From Porticoccaceae bacterium (lineage in GTDB: Bacteria; Pseudomonadota; Gammaproteobacteria; Pseudomonadales; Porticoccaceae): DNA of 7,859 bases. The stretch lies in NCBI GenBank assembly GCA_002591625.1, contig PCDB01000030.1:1-7859 (forward strand). Reading direction: 5' to 3'. The translations under genes and the position numbers were made by a program. The notes beneath the pieces are model-generated. The model did not search any database, was not told the DNA's origin, and saw only the letters and a list, made by a program, of their open reading frames with translations. This document shows positions 1 to 7,600 of the stretch, one piece after another; position 1 is the stretch's first letter, and every line of letters begins with the position of its first letter.

Positions 1-25
1 TTATCGTCATCGACTTACAGAGTAT

Positions 26-31
26 AGGGAG
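26..31 (+). promoter_or_regulatory. Shine-Dalgarno for the hydroxylase gene
   Basis: AGGGAG lies 6 nt before the GTG at 38. With the in-frame TAA at 32-34 it fixes the non-ATG start. The 25 bases to its left are too few to identify a promoter. Confidence 0.7.
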
Positions 32-37
32 TAATCA

Positions 38-631
38 GTGGATATTGGTGTTCCTCTCAGAGATCTTGGTGATGTTGACAGCGTGGCTTTGAGAGAAGCT
101 GTTTTGGCTGCTGATGACCAGAGTTGGTTGGATAATAGTCACCGCCAGAGTGCCTATGAGGTGCATCATCAGACCCAATCCCTGATGATGCTATTCGTTG
201 ATACCGAACGGTGGCCGGAGATAGAGATCACCAAGCAATCTGCCTGGGATCGGTTGTCCGACGCAGCCGTGCCAATAATGAAAGCAATTTTGAGAGACTT
301 TTATCCTGAGGGTGGGGTCGTTGTTAGGGCGATGGCAGCAAAATTGGTCTCGGGAGGTATTATAATGCCTCATTTTGACAAACATCCTTCGTTTCATATA
401 GGACATCGCATTCATGTGCCGATCACCACAAATTCCCGCGTACGCTTTATGATCGATGGCAAGCCATACAGGTTTGAGGTTGGTAAGGCCTATGAATTGA
501 ATAACCAGAAGCAACACAGCGTTATGAACAAAGGTAGTGAAGATCGCATTACTTTCATATTCGATTATATTCCCGCAGAAAAAATGCAATCCATAACCGC
601 AACAGGTGACGGGCTAAACATGGGCTTCTAG
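38..631 (+). CDS. Aspartyl/asparaginyl beta-hydroxylase-fold protein (probable Fe(II)/2-oxoglutarate oxygenase)
   Basis: A 197-residue protein with no signal peptide or membrane segment, so probably cytosolic. Its second half matches the core of the Asp/Asn beta-hydroxylase family (Asp_Arg_Hydrox, a double-stranded beta-helix fold). His112-x-Asp114 and His160 are the candidate Fe(II) ligands. They are followed by Asn164 and Arg170, the latter in the usual place for binding the 2-oxoglutarate carboxylate, then a Phe-Asp-Tyr strand. Arg124-x-His126 fits the conserved strand after the first ligand. Family members hydroxylate peptide Asp/Asn, free amino acids or lipid A acyl chains; nothing here identifies the substrate. 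The GTG start is chosen because an in-frame TAA lies at 32-34, a good Shine-Dalgarno sits at 26-31, and the next in-frame ATG is about 50 codons later. It converges on the hexuronate operon and is not part of it; its own upstream neighbours lie outside the window. Family call fairly sure, function unknown. Confidence 0.85.
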   Translation: MDIGVPLRDLGDVDSVALREAVLAADDQSWLDNSHRQSAYEVHHQTQSLMMLFVDTERWPEIEITKQSAWDRLSDAAVPIMKAILRDFYPEGGVVVRAMAAKLVSGGIIMPHFDKHPSFHIGHRIHVPITTNSRVRFMIDGKPYRFEVGKAYELNNQKQHSVMNKGSEDRITFIFDYIPAEKMQSITATGDGLNMGF

Positions 632-855
632 CCATCGGCCGTCCAATTAGACACATATGAGTGCTTAGACTTTTTCATTTCGGCTCAGTAGTACCATTAG
701 GCGGATTTCTAACCAAACGGCATTTAAAAATTATGAATTGTCAGTTTCGACGCTTGGTTGGATGAAAGTTTTTAATGCTTTCGCGCGTAAACCTCAGGGA
801 AATTTCGCCCCAAAAGTTGCGACATAAATACCAAGATATAATTTAAGAAACAATC
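632..855. other. Convergent intergenic gap with no convincing gene or terminator
   Basis: This AT-rich stretch separates the 3' ends of the hydroxylase (plus strand) and kdgK (minus strand). No ORF of substance is visible in it. It holds one long-loop inverted repeat (708-762) and a small imperfect palindrome around GAAATTTC near 799-806. Neither is a compact GC-rich hairpin followed by a T-run, so where the two converging transcripts end is not evident. Rho-dependent or structure-assisted termination is possible. Confidence 0.6.
708..762. repeat. Inverted repeat between convergent genes
   Basis: The arm TCTAACCAAACG (708-719) pairs with CGCTTGGTTGGA (751-762). In plus-strand RNA this gives ten Watson-Crick pairs, one G-U and one A-C mismatch, around a loop of about 31 nt that is mostly A/T. 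A T-run (769-773) follows on the plus strand after 6 nt. The loop is much longer than in a classical intrinsic terminator, so this is at best a weak plus-strand terminator or an RNA-stability element, and it may be chance. Confidence 0.3.
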
Positions 856-1785
856 CTAGTTGGTAATGACAGCACCTGCCGACGCGACGATTAAAGCTGC
901 TTGCTTGGAAGCAGCCCTGATTGACAATTCAGGTGAATTTCCCGCATGTCGTGATGCGATATAGCCGGCATTGAAACCATCGCCCGCTGCAGTGGTATCT
1001 ATTATCGAAAGCGGCTTAACGGGAATGATTTGAAGTTGTTTTCCGTTCACGTTACCTGTTATGACTCCCGCTCCGTTAGTTAACACAATTTCATCAATTT
1101 GATATCGTAAAAGATTGTTCAGCACGTCATCTAAACTACTTGACTTCCATAAGAGCCGCTCATCTTGAATACTTGAGAGTAAAATATTGCATGATCGATA
1201 TCCCCGTTTGATTTGTTCCATTGCATCTTCTTTTCGGTCCCATAAATGTGGTCGATAGTTGGGATCAAAAATCACTTTTTTCCCTTTTTCTGTAAACTGC
1301 TTGGCTGTCCAAAAAAGTTTTTCTCTACTGGACTGATCAATGATAGCGAGAGTAATTCCCGTGAAATAAAAGTAATCGGCGCTTTTTATGGCATGTTCGA
1401 ATAAGTCTTCGTCGATCAAATGAAACATTTGTCTTGCAGCTGAATCGGAGCGCCAATAGGTGAAGTAACGTTCGCCCATTTGGTCATTCTCTATTGTATA
1501 CAGGCCAATCGTTTTTTTTCTGGAACGAGCTATCAATGAAGTATCAATCCCTTCAATAGAAAAGAAATCATGCATTTTTTTGCTGATCGAGTCACTTCCA
1601 ATGGCCGAAAGAAATTTAATATGCGAGTCGTTATAGAGACGTTTTAAATAGACTGAGAAATTGAGCGCGTCGCCTGCAAAACCAGATCGGTACAAGTTAC
1701 TGTCTTGATTGCCGCCACAGGTGCTTCTCAACTCGATCATGCATTCGCCTGCACAAATTATGTTCAACGACACCTGGGGTTTCAT
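856..1785 (-). CDS. kdgK: 2-keto-3-deoxygluconate kinase (PfkB/ribokinase family)
   Basis: A 309-residue soluble cytosolic kinase of normal length for the family. It phosphorylates KDG with ATP to KDPG, the substrate of the Entner-Doudoroff aldolase. Visible signatures: the N-terminal strand with Gly13-Glu14-Cys-Met-Ile-Glu; the sugar-binding segment Ala37-Gly38-Asp39-Ala40-Leu41-Asn42; Tyr110-Trp111-Arg112-Ser113-Asp114 with Ala-Ala-Arg, which is typical of KDG kinases rather than fructokinases or ribokinases; Asp174-Pro175-Asn176-Tyr-Arg-Pro; and PfkB signature 2 at residues 263-275 (DTTAAGDGFNAGY), with Asp269 as the expected catalytic base. It is the last gene of the uxuB-uxuA-kdgK cluster, 10 bp after the uxuA stop. 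Its ribosome-binding site is weak (TGAGA overlapping the uxuA stop, about 8 nt from the ATG), so translation is probably coupled to uxuA. The gene ends in TAG. The assignment is supported by both sequence and context. Confidence 0.92.
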   Translation of the reverse strand: MKPQVSLNIICAGECMIELRSTCGGNQDSNLYRSGFAGDALNFSVYLKRLYNDSHIKFLSAIGSDSISKKMHDFFSIEGIDTSLIARSRKKTIGLYTIENDQMGERYFTYWRSDSAARQMFHLIDEDLFEHAIKSADYFYFTGITLAIIDQSSREKLFWTAKQFTEKGKKVIFDPNYRPHLWDRKEDAMEQIKRGYRSCNILLSSIQDERLLWKSSSLDDVLNNLLRYQIDEIVLTNGAGVITGNVNGKQLQIIPVKPLSIIDTTAAGDGFNAGYIASRHAGNSPELSIRAASKQAALIVASAGAVITN

Positions 1786-1795
1786 CTCAAAATTC

Positions 1796-3001
1796 TCATA
1801 GCAGTTCTTCTGAGAGTGCGCGAATGGCCCCCCTTAGCTCGGCTAGACCCCTTAGGCGCCCTATCGCAGAATATCCTGGATTAACGATTTTACCGATGTC
1901 ATCCATCATTTGATGCCCGTGATCAGGACGAAATAAAATCTCATGCTCATTGGTATCATGGTCATTAGAGCGTCTTCTCTCCTCTTGTAACAGGATTTTA
2001 AGAATCTGAATCATATTGACATCGCCTTCTAAATGGTTGGACTCATAGAACGATTTATTGTCGGCGCGATCTATCTTTACTGTTCTCAAATGAGCGAAGT
2101 AGATGCGGGTTGCGTAGGTTTTGGCAATCGAGGCAACATCGTTATCAAATCGACTTCCCAGAGATCCGACACATAAGGTAAGACCATTTGCGGGACTCGG
2201 CTCTCGAGAAAATATCGCATCAAGGTCATTTTTAGTGCTAGCTATTCTCGGCAATCCCAACAGGTTTCGAGGTGGATCATCTGGATGCAATGCTAGCTTA
2301 ACGCCGGATTCTTCGGCGCTGGGAACCACTTGGCTCAGAAAATAGTGAAGATTTTCTCTTAGCTCAGCGTGGCTTATGTTTTGATAATTTGCCAGAGCTG
2401 ACGAGAGGTTCTTTAAATCATAACTACCCGACATGCCACCAGGCAAACCGCATATAATATTTGAGGTTAGTCGGTCCCTATGAGCCTGAGACATGTTATT
2501 GAATATTATTTTGGCTTCTTTTATTTCTGAATCACTGTATTCCTCTTTCGCACCCGGTCTTTGCAGGATGTATAAATCGAAAGCAGAAAACTCTCTATGA
2601 TCAAAACATAGTGCCAAAGACCCATTGGGAAGCTGGTATTTGAGATCAGTTCGAGTCCAGTCGATTACGGGCATAAAGTTATAACAAATTGTCTTAATGC
2701 CACATTTGGCAAGGTTTTCCATCGAAGTAATCCAATTGCCAATATAAGTCTGACAGTCCTTCCGACCTAACTTAATACTCTCATGCACTGGTATGCTCTC
2801 TACCAGCGACCAATGCAAGGACGACCTATGTCTCTCGATATTATTAACGACAGATTGATGCCTTTTGATCTCACTTATTGTCCAGATGTCTCCAATTGGG
2901 ATATGGTGGAGGGCAGTGACTACGTTTTGGGCACCGGTTTGTCTGATATCATCAAGACTTACGGGATCATTTGACCCAAACCATCTCCAAGATTCCAGCA
3001 T
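1796..3001 (-). CDS. uxuA: Mannonate dehydratase
   Basis: A 401-residue soluble enzyme, close to the usual family size of about 390-400. It dehydrates D-mannonate to 2-keto-3-deoxygluconate in glucuronate catabolism, using a divalent metal in a TIM-barrel fold. Family motifs occur in order: Trp5-Arg-Trp-Phe-Gly; Ala30-Leu-His32-His33-Ile-Pro; Cys106-Tyr-Asn-Phe-Met-Pro with Asp114-Trp-Thr-Arg; His239-Pro-Asp-Asp-Pro-Pro; Cys277-Val-Gly-Ser; His304-Leu-Arg; His323-Leu-Glu-Gly-Asp; and Arg358-Pro-Asp360-His361-Gly-His. By comparison with characterised UxuA enzymes, His239, Cys277, His304 and Asp360 are the expected metal ligands and His361 a catalytic residue; all are present, so the enzyme should be active. 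The ATG start has a strong Shine-Dalgarno. It lies 12 bp after uxuB and 10 bp before kdgK on the same strand. Confidence 0.97.
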   Translation of the reverse strand: MLESWRWFGSNDPVSLDDIRQTGAQNVVTALHHIPIGDIWTISEIKRHQSVVNNIERHRSSLHWSLVESIPVHESIKLGRKDCQTYIGNWITSMENLAKCGIKTICYNFMPVIDWTRTDLKYQLPNGSLALCFDHREFSAFDLYILQRPGAKEEYSDSEIKEAKIIFNNMSQAHRDRLTSNIICGLPGGMSGSYDLKNLSSALANYQNISHAELRENLHYFLSQVVPSAEESGVKLALHPDDPPRNLLGLPRIASTKNDLDAIFSREPSPANGLTLCVGSLGSRFDNDVASIAKTYATRIYFAHLRTVKIDRADNKSFYESNHLEGDVNMIQILKILLQEERRRSNDHDTNEHEILFRPDHGHQMMDDIGKIVNPGYSAIGRLRGLAELRGAIRALSEELL

Positions 3002-3008
3002 AGTTCAA

Positions 3009-3015
3009 CTCCTTT
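3009..3015 (-). promoter_or_regulatory. Strong Shine-Dalgarno for uxuA, overlapping the uxuB stop
   Basis: On the minus strand AAAGGAG sits 7 nt before the uxuA ATG, and its first A's belong to the uxuB TAA stop codon (3016-3014). Terminating ribosomes would be next to the uxuA start, which favours translational coupling and supports a single operon. It is clearly the best ribosome-binding site of the three sugar genes. Confidence 0.85.
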
Positions 3016-4543
3016 AGTCGTAGGATCTTTGAGTCACGAGGTCAGTCAGAATTTGGTTAAGATCTGTCGTTTGAAGTTTTTGGTAGTAATCGATCACAGA
3101 CTCCATAAACGCGTCTAACATGAAAAATCGAAAATGCTCAGCGCCTGCTATTTTCAAAAGATTATATATTTTTGCTTGATCATTTGTATCGGGAGCCTTC
3201 TTTTGAGAATAACCAACAAGCGCTGCAGAAAATTCAGTTTTCAATGGGTCATTCAACTGCTCCTCATTTACCGCTTTCTCTATGTGCACAACCCAAGCAG
3301 CAATTAGAAGACTCATATATTTGGGGCCAATTTCCCTTTCTAATACTGCGTCGATCGTTGGGAACCAGCGTTGCTGAATCTTCTGGGAACTGTCGGTGTT
3401 TACTTGGTGAACTTTGTAGGGCAGAGCATTATTTTGAAACCGCTTGAGTACTTGTTTAATGTACTTTTCACCGCAGAAAGCAGCTGGTATTTTGGTTGTT
3501 GGAAGAACGACATTTAGCAATGTTTTACGAAGAAATTCAAAAATAGCTGGTTGTTGCAGTGCTTCATGAACGTGTTCTTTATTCATTAAATAGCCTAAAA
3601 CCGCGACTATCGAGTGTCCTGCGTTCAAGAAGCGTAATTTCATTTGTTCATAGCCTGAAATGTCGTTGCTGAAGACTACTCCTACCAAATCCAGAGGTGG
3701 CCGTTCGGCGGCAAACTTGTTCTCTATCACCCATTGGCTGAATGGTTCAGCGGACACTGGCCACGCATCTTTTAGGTTTAGTTTAGAGGCGACAAGTTGC
3801 CTCAAATTCGAATCCGTCACTGGTGTAACTCGATCTACCATCGATGAGGCGAAACTTATATGCTCTCGTGACCAAGCGAGACTGTCGCGGTCATGAACAT
3901 CCAATAGTGCTTCCACACCTGCACGTAAGCAATTACCGCCACTTTGAATGTTGTCACAACATACCACGCTCAATGGGCCTGAACCATGTTGCCGACGCTG
4001 TATCACGGACGCTGCAAGGAATCCGTAGATCGTGGAGGGCCTTGAGAGAGAGGTTATATCTGATATGACTTGGGGACTACTTTTGTTAAGTTGCCCATTA
4101 GATAAGTAATAACCTTTTTCTGTGATTGTCGTCGTTACCAACTTAATGCGAGGATCTGACACTTGCCTAACGACTTCGGATTGATTCTCTTGGGCAACCA
4201 GTATATCTAGAATGGATCTGATGATCTTTATTTCGGTAGTATGGCTTAGGGTAACTTCAGTATACAAATAATCTTGCGGTGCTAGCTTATCTTTGGCCTC
4301 ACTGGATTGCATAGAGACTCCAATGATGCCCCATTGGAAATGATTTTGACTTAACAGATTGTCTACATACTTGGCCTGGTGACAACGATGAAAGTTACCC
4401 ACTCCAAAATGCACGATGCCCGGTTGAAGGTTTTCACGCTTATAGCTCTCAATAACGATTCCAGGTGGGAGAGTTTCTATAGCCGAAATTTCTTTTTCTT
4501 TTAGTCGTTTCAAGGCTGTTATTTTTGAGACCTCACGAACCAA
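3014..4543 (-). CDS. uxuB: Fructuronate reductase / mannitol dehydrogenase-family oxidoreductase
   Basis: A 509-residue long-chain polyol dehydrogenase; relatives are about 485-495 residues. The inferred reaction is NADH-dependent reduction of D-fructuronate to D-mannonate in the cytosol, feeding UxuA. The N-terminal nucleotide-binding region shows Gly42-Ile-Val-His-Phe-Gly47-Val-Gly49-Asn-Phe-His-Arg. Next come Thr141-Glu-Lys-Gly-Tyr, Cys196-Asp197-Asn, Met235-Val-Asp-Arg, Gln270-Trp-Val-Ile-Glu and the family catalytic motif Lys302-x4-Asn307-x2-His310. Met-Lys-Leu-Arg around the catalytic Lys and Leu-Gly-Tyr-Leu after it look more like E. coli UxuB than mannitol 2-dehydrogenase. Context decides it: uxuA and kdgK follow at 12 and 10 bp. 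The start is uncertain: the first possible common start is a TTG with no Shine-Dalgarno, and the next in-frame TTG is at 4513. Homology begins by about residue 12, so the true start must be close. A mannitol dehydrogenase role is the main alternative. Confidence 0.87.
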   Translation of the reverse strand: MVREVSKITALKRLKEKEISAIETLPPGIVIESYKRENLQPGIVHFGVGNFHRCHQAKYVDNLLSQNHFQWGIIGVSMQSSEAKDKLAPQDYLYTEVTLSHTTEIKIIRSILDILVAQENQSEVVRQVSDPRIKLVTTTITEKGYYLSNGQLNKSSPQVISDITSLSRPSTIYGFLAASVIQRRQHGSGPLSVVCCDNIQSGGNCLRAGVEALLDVHDRDSLAWSREHISFASSMVDRVTPVTDSNLRQLVASKLNLKDAWPVSAEPFSQWVIENKFAAERPPLDLVGVVFSNDISGYEQMKLRFLNAGHSIVAVLGYLMNKEHVHEALQQPAIFEFLRKTLLNVVLPTTKIPAAFCGEKYIKQVLKRFQNNALPYKVHQVNTDSSQKIQQRWFPTIDAVLEREIGPKYMSLLIAAWVVHIEKAVNEEQLNDPLKTEFSAALVGYSQKKAPDTNDQAKIYNLLKIAGAEHFRFFMLDAFMESVIDYYQKLQTTDLNQILTDLVTQRSYD

Positions 4544-4613
4544 TGTTAGAAAACACAGTACTTATCGCATGAATTCGCCAAGATTATTGGGGGGTTAATC
4601 AGATAAATGCATG
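4544..4613 (-). promoter_or_regulatory. Short gap and leader between the RND gene and uxuB
   Basis: These 70 bp are the only upstream space available to the sugar operon. They contain no recognisable sigma-70 pair, no clear palindromic operator of the UxuR/GntR or LacI kind, and no hairpin with a T-run. A six-base G run on the plus strand (4589-4594) and an in-frame Met-Arg-stop minigene (ATG at 4570-4568, CGA, TAA at 4564-4562) are visible. Either a promoter diverges from consensus here, or uxuB is transcribed from further upstream, perhaps together with the RND gene. Confidence 0.35.
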
Positions 4614-7600
4614 CTAATGTCTGGAAGCCACTGAGGGTTCCCCCTCCGGAAGGTAGTTAAAAATTTTTGCGCAGAGCAAAAACACACTGGCCGACAAAAG
4701 TATGGCTATAAATCCTTTAAACACATCTAAGCTTGCTAATCCAAGGATGACCAAAAGATATCCAACAGCTGCCGCTAGAGGCAATGTGAGCAAGATTGTA
4801 ATAAAGCGTAAATTAGTCTCGATGACGATGTAAAGGCAAGGGACCAAGACAAGCGTAATTGTTGAAGCAAATAAAATTCCAAAGCTCAGTGAGAGCGCCA
4901 TCGGGATAACAAATTGGGCTTGAACGCTGGTTTCAAAAAGTAGCGGAAGCAGTCCGACGAAAGTGGTTACGGTTGTAAGAACGATAGCTCGAAAGCGCAG
5001 TTTGCCTGCACTAGTGATAGCATCTTCCGGAGATAGCCCTTGATTTCTTCCTCGATTAGTAAATTCGACGAGTATCAAACTGTCGTTCACGACAACTCCA
5101 GCCAACGCGATGATTCCAAAAACGGATAGCATATTGATAGTCGTGTCGAAAAGAACATGCCCAAGAACAGCGCCAATGAAACCAAAGGGGATAACTGACA
5201 TGATTAAAAGTGGCTGAATGTAAGATCTGAGAGGCAAAGCGAGTAGTCCATAGATCATGAATAACGCGGCAGCTAAGCCGGTTGCCATAGTATAGTAGTA
5301 CTCGTTTTGCTCTTGTGTGCTGCCTGAAAGACGGAAATCGACACTGGGATATTTTTCTATTAATTTAGGGATGAACGAGTTGCTCACATCACTTACGATT
5401 TCGTCGCTCTCGAGTTTTCCTTCCTCAACTTCAGCAGTGATGGTGACTGTTCGCTTTCTATCGAGCCGTTCTATGGCCGTAAGTCCAGTACCTAGCTGAA
5501 TGTCTGCTACTTCTCCAATGGCGATGGCTTCGCCATTGGCAGTGCGGATATGCATATTTTCGAGTGTAGCCAAGGAGCGCCGATCGTTGTAAGGGTATCT
5601 TACCATGACTTTGACTGTTTCCGAGTCTCTCTGAATCCTTTGAGCTTCTTCTCCATAGAAGGCTTGCCGGACCTGCTTTGCAACATCAGAGAGCCGGATA
5701 CCAATCTGAGTGGCATATGGTTTGAGTTGAATGAGCACCTCTTTGCTGCCCGAACCTTGGGAGTTGTAGATATCATAGACGCCGGGAAATTGGGTCAGAT
5801 ATTGCTGCAACTCGGCACTCGCAAAAGTCAATTCTTGGGAATCTGATCCAGACAAAGAAAGACTGATTTTGGGGCCATTAGGTCCGTCGGTTGCGGAGAA
5901 ACGTTGTTTGCGCACGTTTGGTAGAAGCCCAACTTCCTCTCGCCATAATTTCGCTATCTCGACCGCGCTAGTATCCCGAAATTCTGTCTTTACTAGTTCG
6001 ACAAGAAAGGCGAATGACACGTCGCTCTCAACCCAAAATACGACGTGTTTGACAAGGCCTGCTGTGTCTGGATCTTGACTAAGATATTCTTCATTTATTG
6101 TGTACGCCGCGCTCTCAATAATATCAATAGTTTCAGTCAAACTCGCCGGGGAGCTACCATCTTGCATAGTCACATTTACTTGGACTATATCGCCGGGGAC
6201 ACTCGGGAAAAATTCAAAACGGGCAAAACCGCTTGATGTGGCTCCAATAGTGAGCACCAGCAAACTCAAAAAGGCGGCTAAAGTAAGGTAACTATTACGC
6301 ACAGCTATTCTAAGTGCGGGTAGATAAGTGTTATTTATAAAACCATCTAATTTTCCCGAAACGTAAGCACGAAACCGGTCTATATTTCCAGCAATGCCAG
6401 TTGATTTTTCCCCGATCTTTAGACCCACAAGGTGGGCAGGCAGTATCAACTTGGACTCAATGAGCGAAAATGCAAGACACAAAATTACAACTATTCCAAG
6501 TGCTCTAGTAATGCCATCAAAACTGCCGCCAGCAAAGACAACTGGCAAGAACGCTGCCATTGTTGTGAGAACTCCAATTGTCGATGGTATGGCTACTCGC
6601 TTTGTTCCGGTGACCACTGTGGCTGTGGATGCTGAGTATGTGTCAGCGTCTTTGAAACCTGAGGCTAATTTATTTTCGTAGTCATAAGTCGCCTCTCGAT
6701 AGACGCTTTCGCCTATAACGATCGCGTCATCTACGACGATCCCAAGGACCATTATGAATGCAAATAGACTCATGACGTTTATCGTTACATCGAAGGATGG
6801 CATCAGCCAAAAGGCCCCTGCAAAACTGATCGGAATTCCAATGATTACCCAGCAGGCCACTGTTAAATTAAGAAAGAGCCCCAGTATGACTGCAACCAAG
6901 ATTCCTCCTAGCAGAAGGTTTTCTGACATCATGGCCAGCCGCCCATTGAGGTAGTATGCCTCATCTGCAAATGTGCTTAAGCGGATTCCACCCCCAAGTT
7001 CAGCTTCTTTTCTGCTGGCATATGAGTGTACAGCTTCACTAATGTCCAAAACGTTTTGGCCTTCAAGGGATGAAACGCCCAGAGTGAATGCGGGCTGTCG
7101 GTCAAATCTATTGGTAAAAATACTCTCACGAAATCCGTCTCTTATCTCCGCCACGTCTGAGAGCAGAAGTTGGGTCCCATCGACCCGACTTCTGAGCACA
7201 ATGTTAGAAAAATCATTTCCGTTATATGCTTTCCCTTCGGTTCGAACCAAAACATGACCGCTCTCGGATTTAATAATTCCTGCGGGCAGGTCAAGGGATG
7301 AATTCCTTACCGCAGATGCAACCTCACTGAGGGTAAGGTTAAATTCGCGCAGCCTTTTCTCCTCCACCTCAATCGATATTTCATATTCACCGGCCCCCCA
7401 CAATTTGACATCTTTAATTTCCGGCAGTGCCATTAATTCGTCATATATCTCCTCGCCGAGGATTTTCTTTTTTCGTTCGGTCATTTCACCATATACAACT
7501 AGGCCCAGTGCCCACATGCTGTTTTTAGACCGTTTTATCTCAGGTCTTTCGATATCCTCCGGAAAATTGGTTATTCCGTCTACCCGGTTTTCGATTAAGG

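Noticed and set aside
191..589. Open minus-strand frame of 132 codons opposite the hydroxylase
   Set aside because: It overlaps the conserved Asp/Asn hydroxylase core on the other strand. Its translation is Cys/His-rich without family motifs, and no ribosome-binding site argues for it.
1797..1799. ATG at 1799-1797 overlapping the uxuA stop as the kdgK start
   Set aside because: It is out of frame with kdgK and reaches a TGA after five codons. The ATG at 1785 leads directly into the conserved kinase N-terminus.
3014..4543. Mannitol 2-dehydrogenase as the primary call
   Set aside because: The family is the same, but residues around the catalytic Lys resemble UxuB more closely, and the gene is packed tightly with uxuA and kdgK, with no mannitol transport or fructokinase gene present.
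4659..4682. Intrinsic terminator for the RND gene
   Set aside because: The hairpin and T-run are real, but the stem has only two G-C pairs and lies within the coding region before the stop codon, where it would truncate the message. Chance is more likely.
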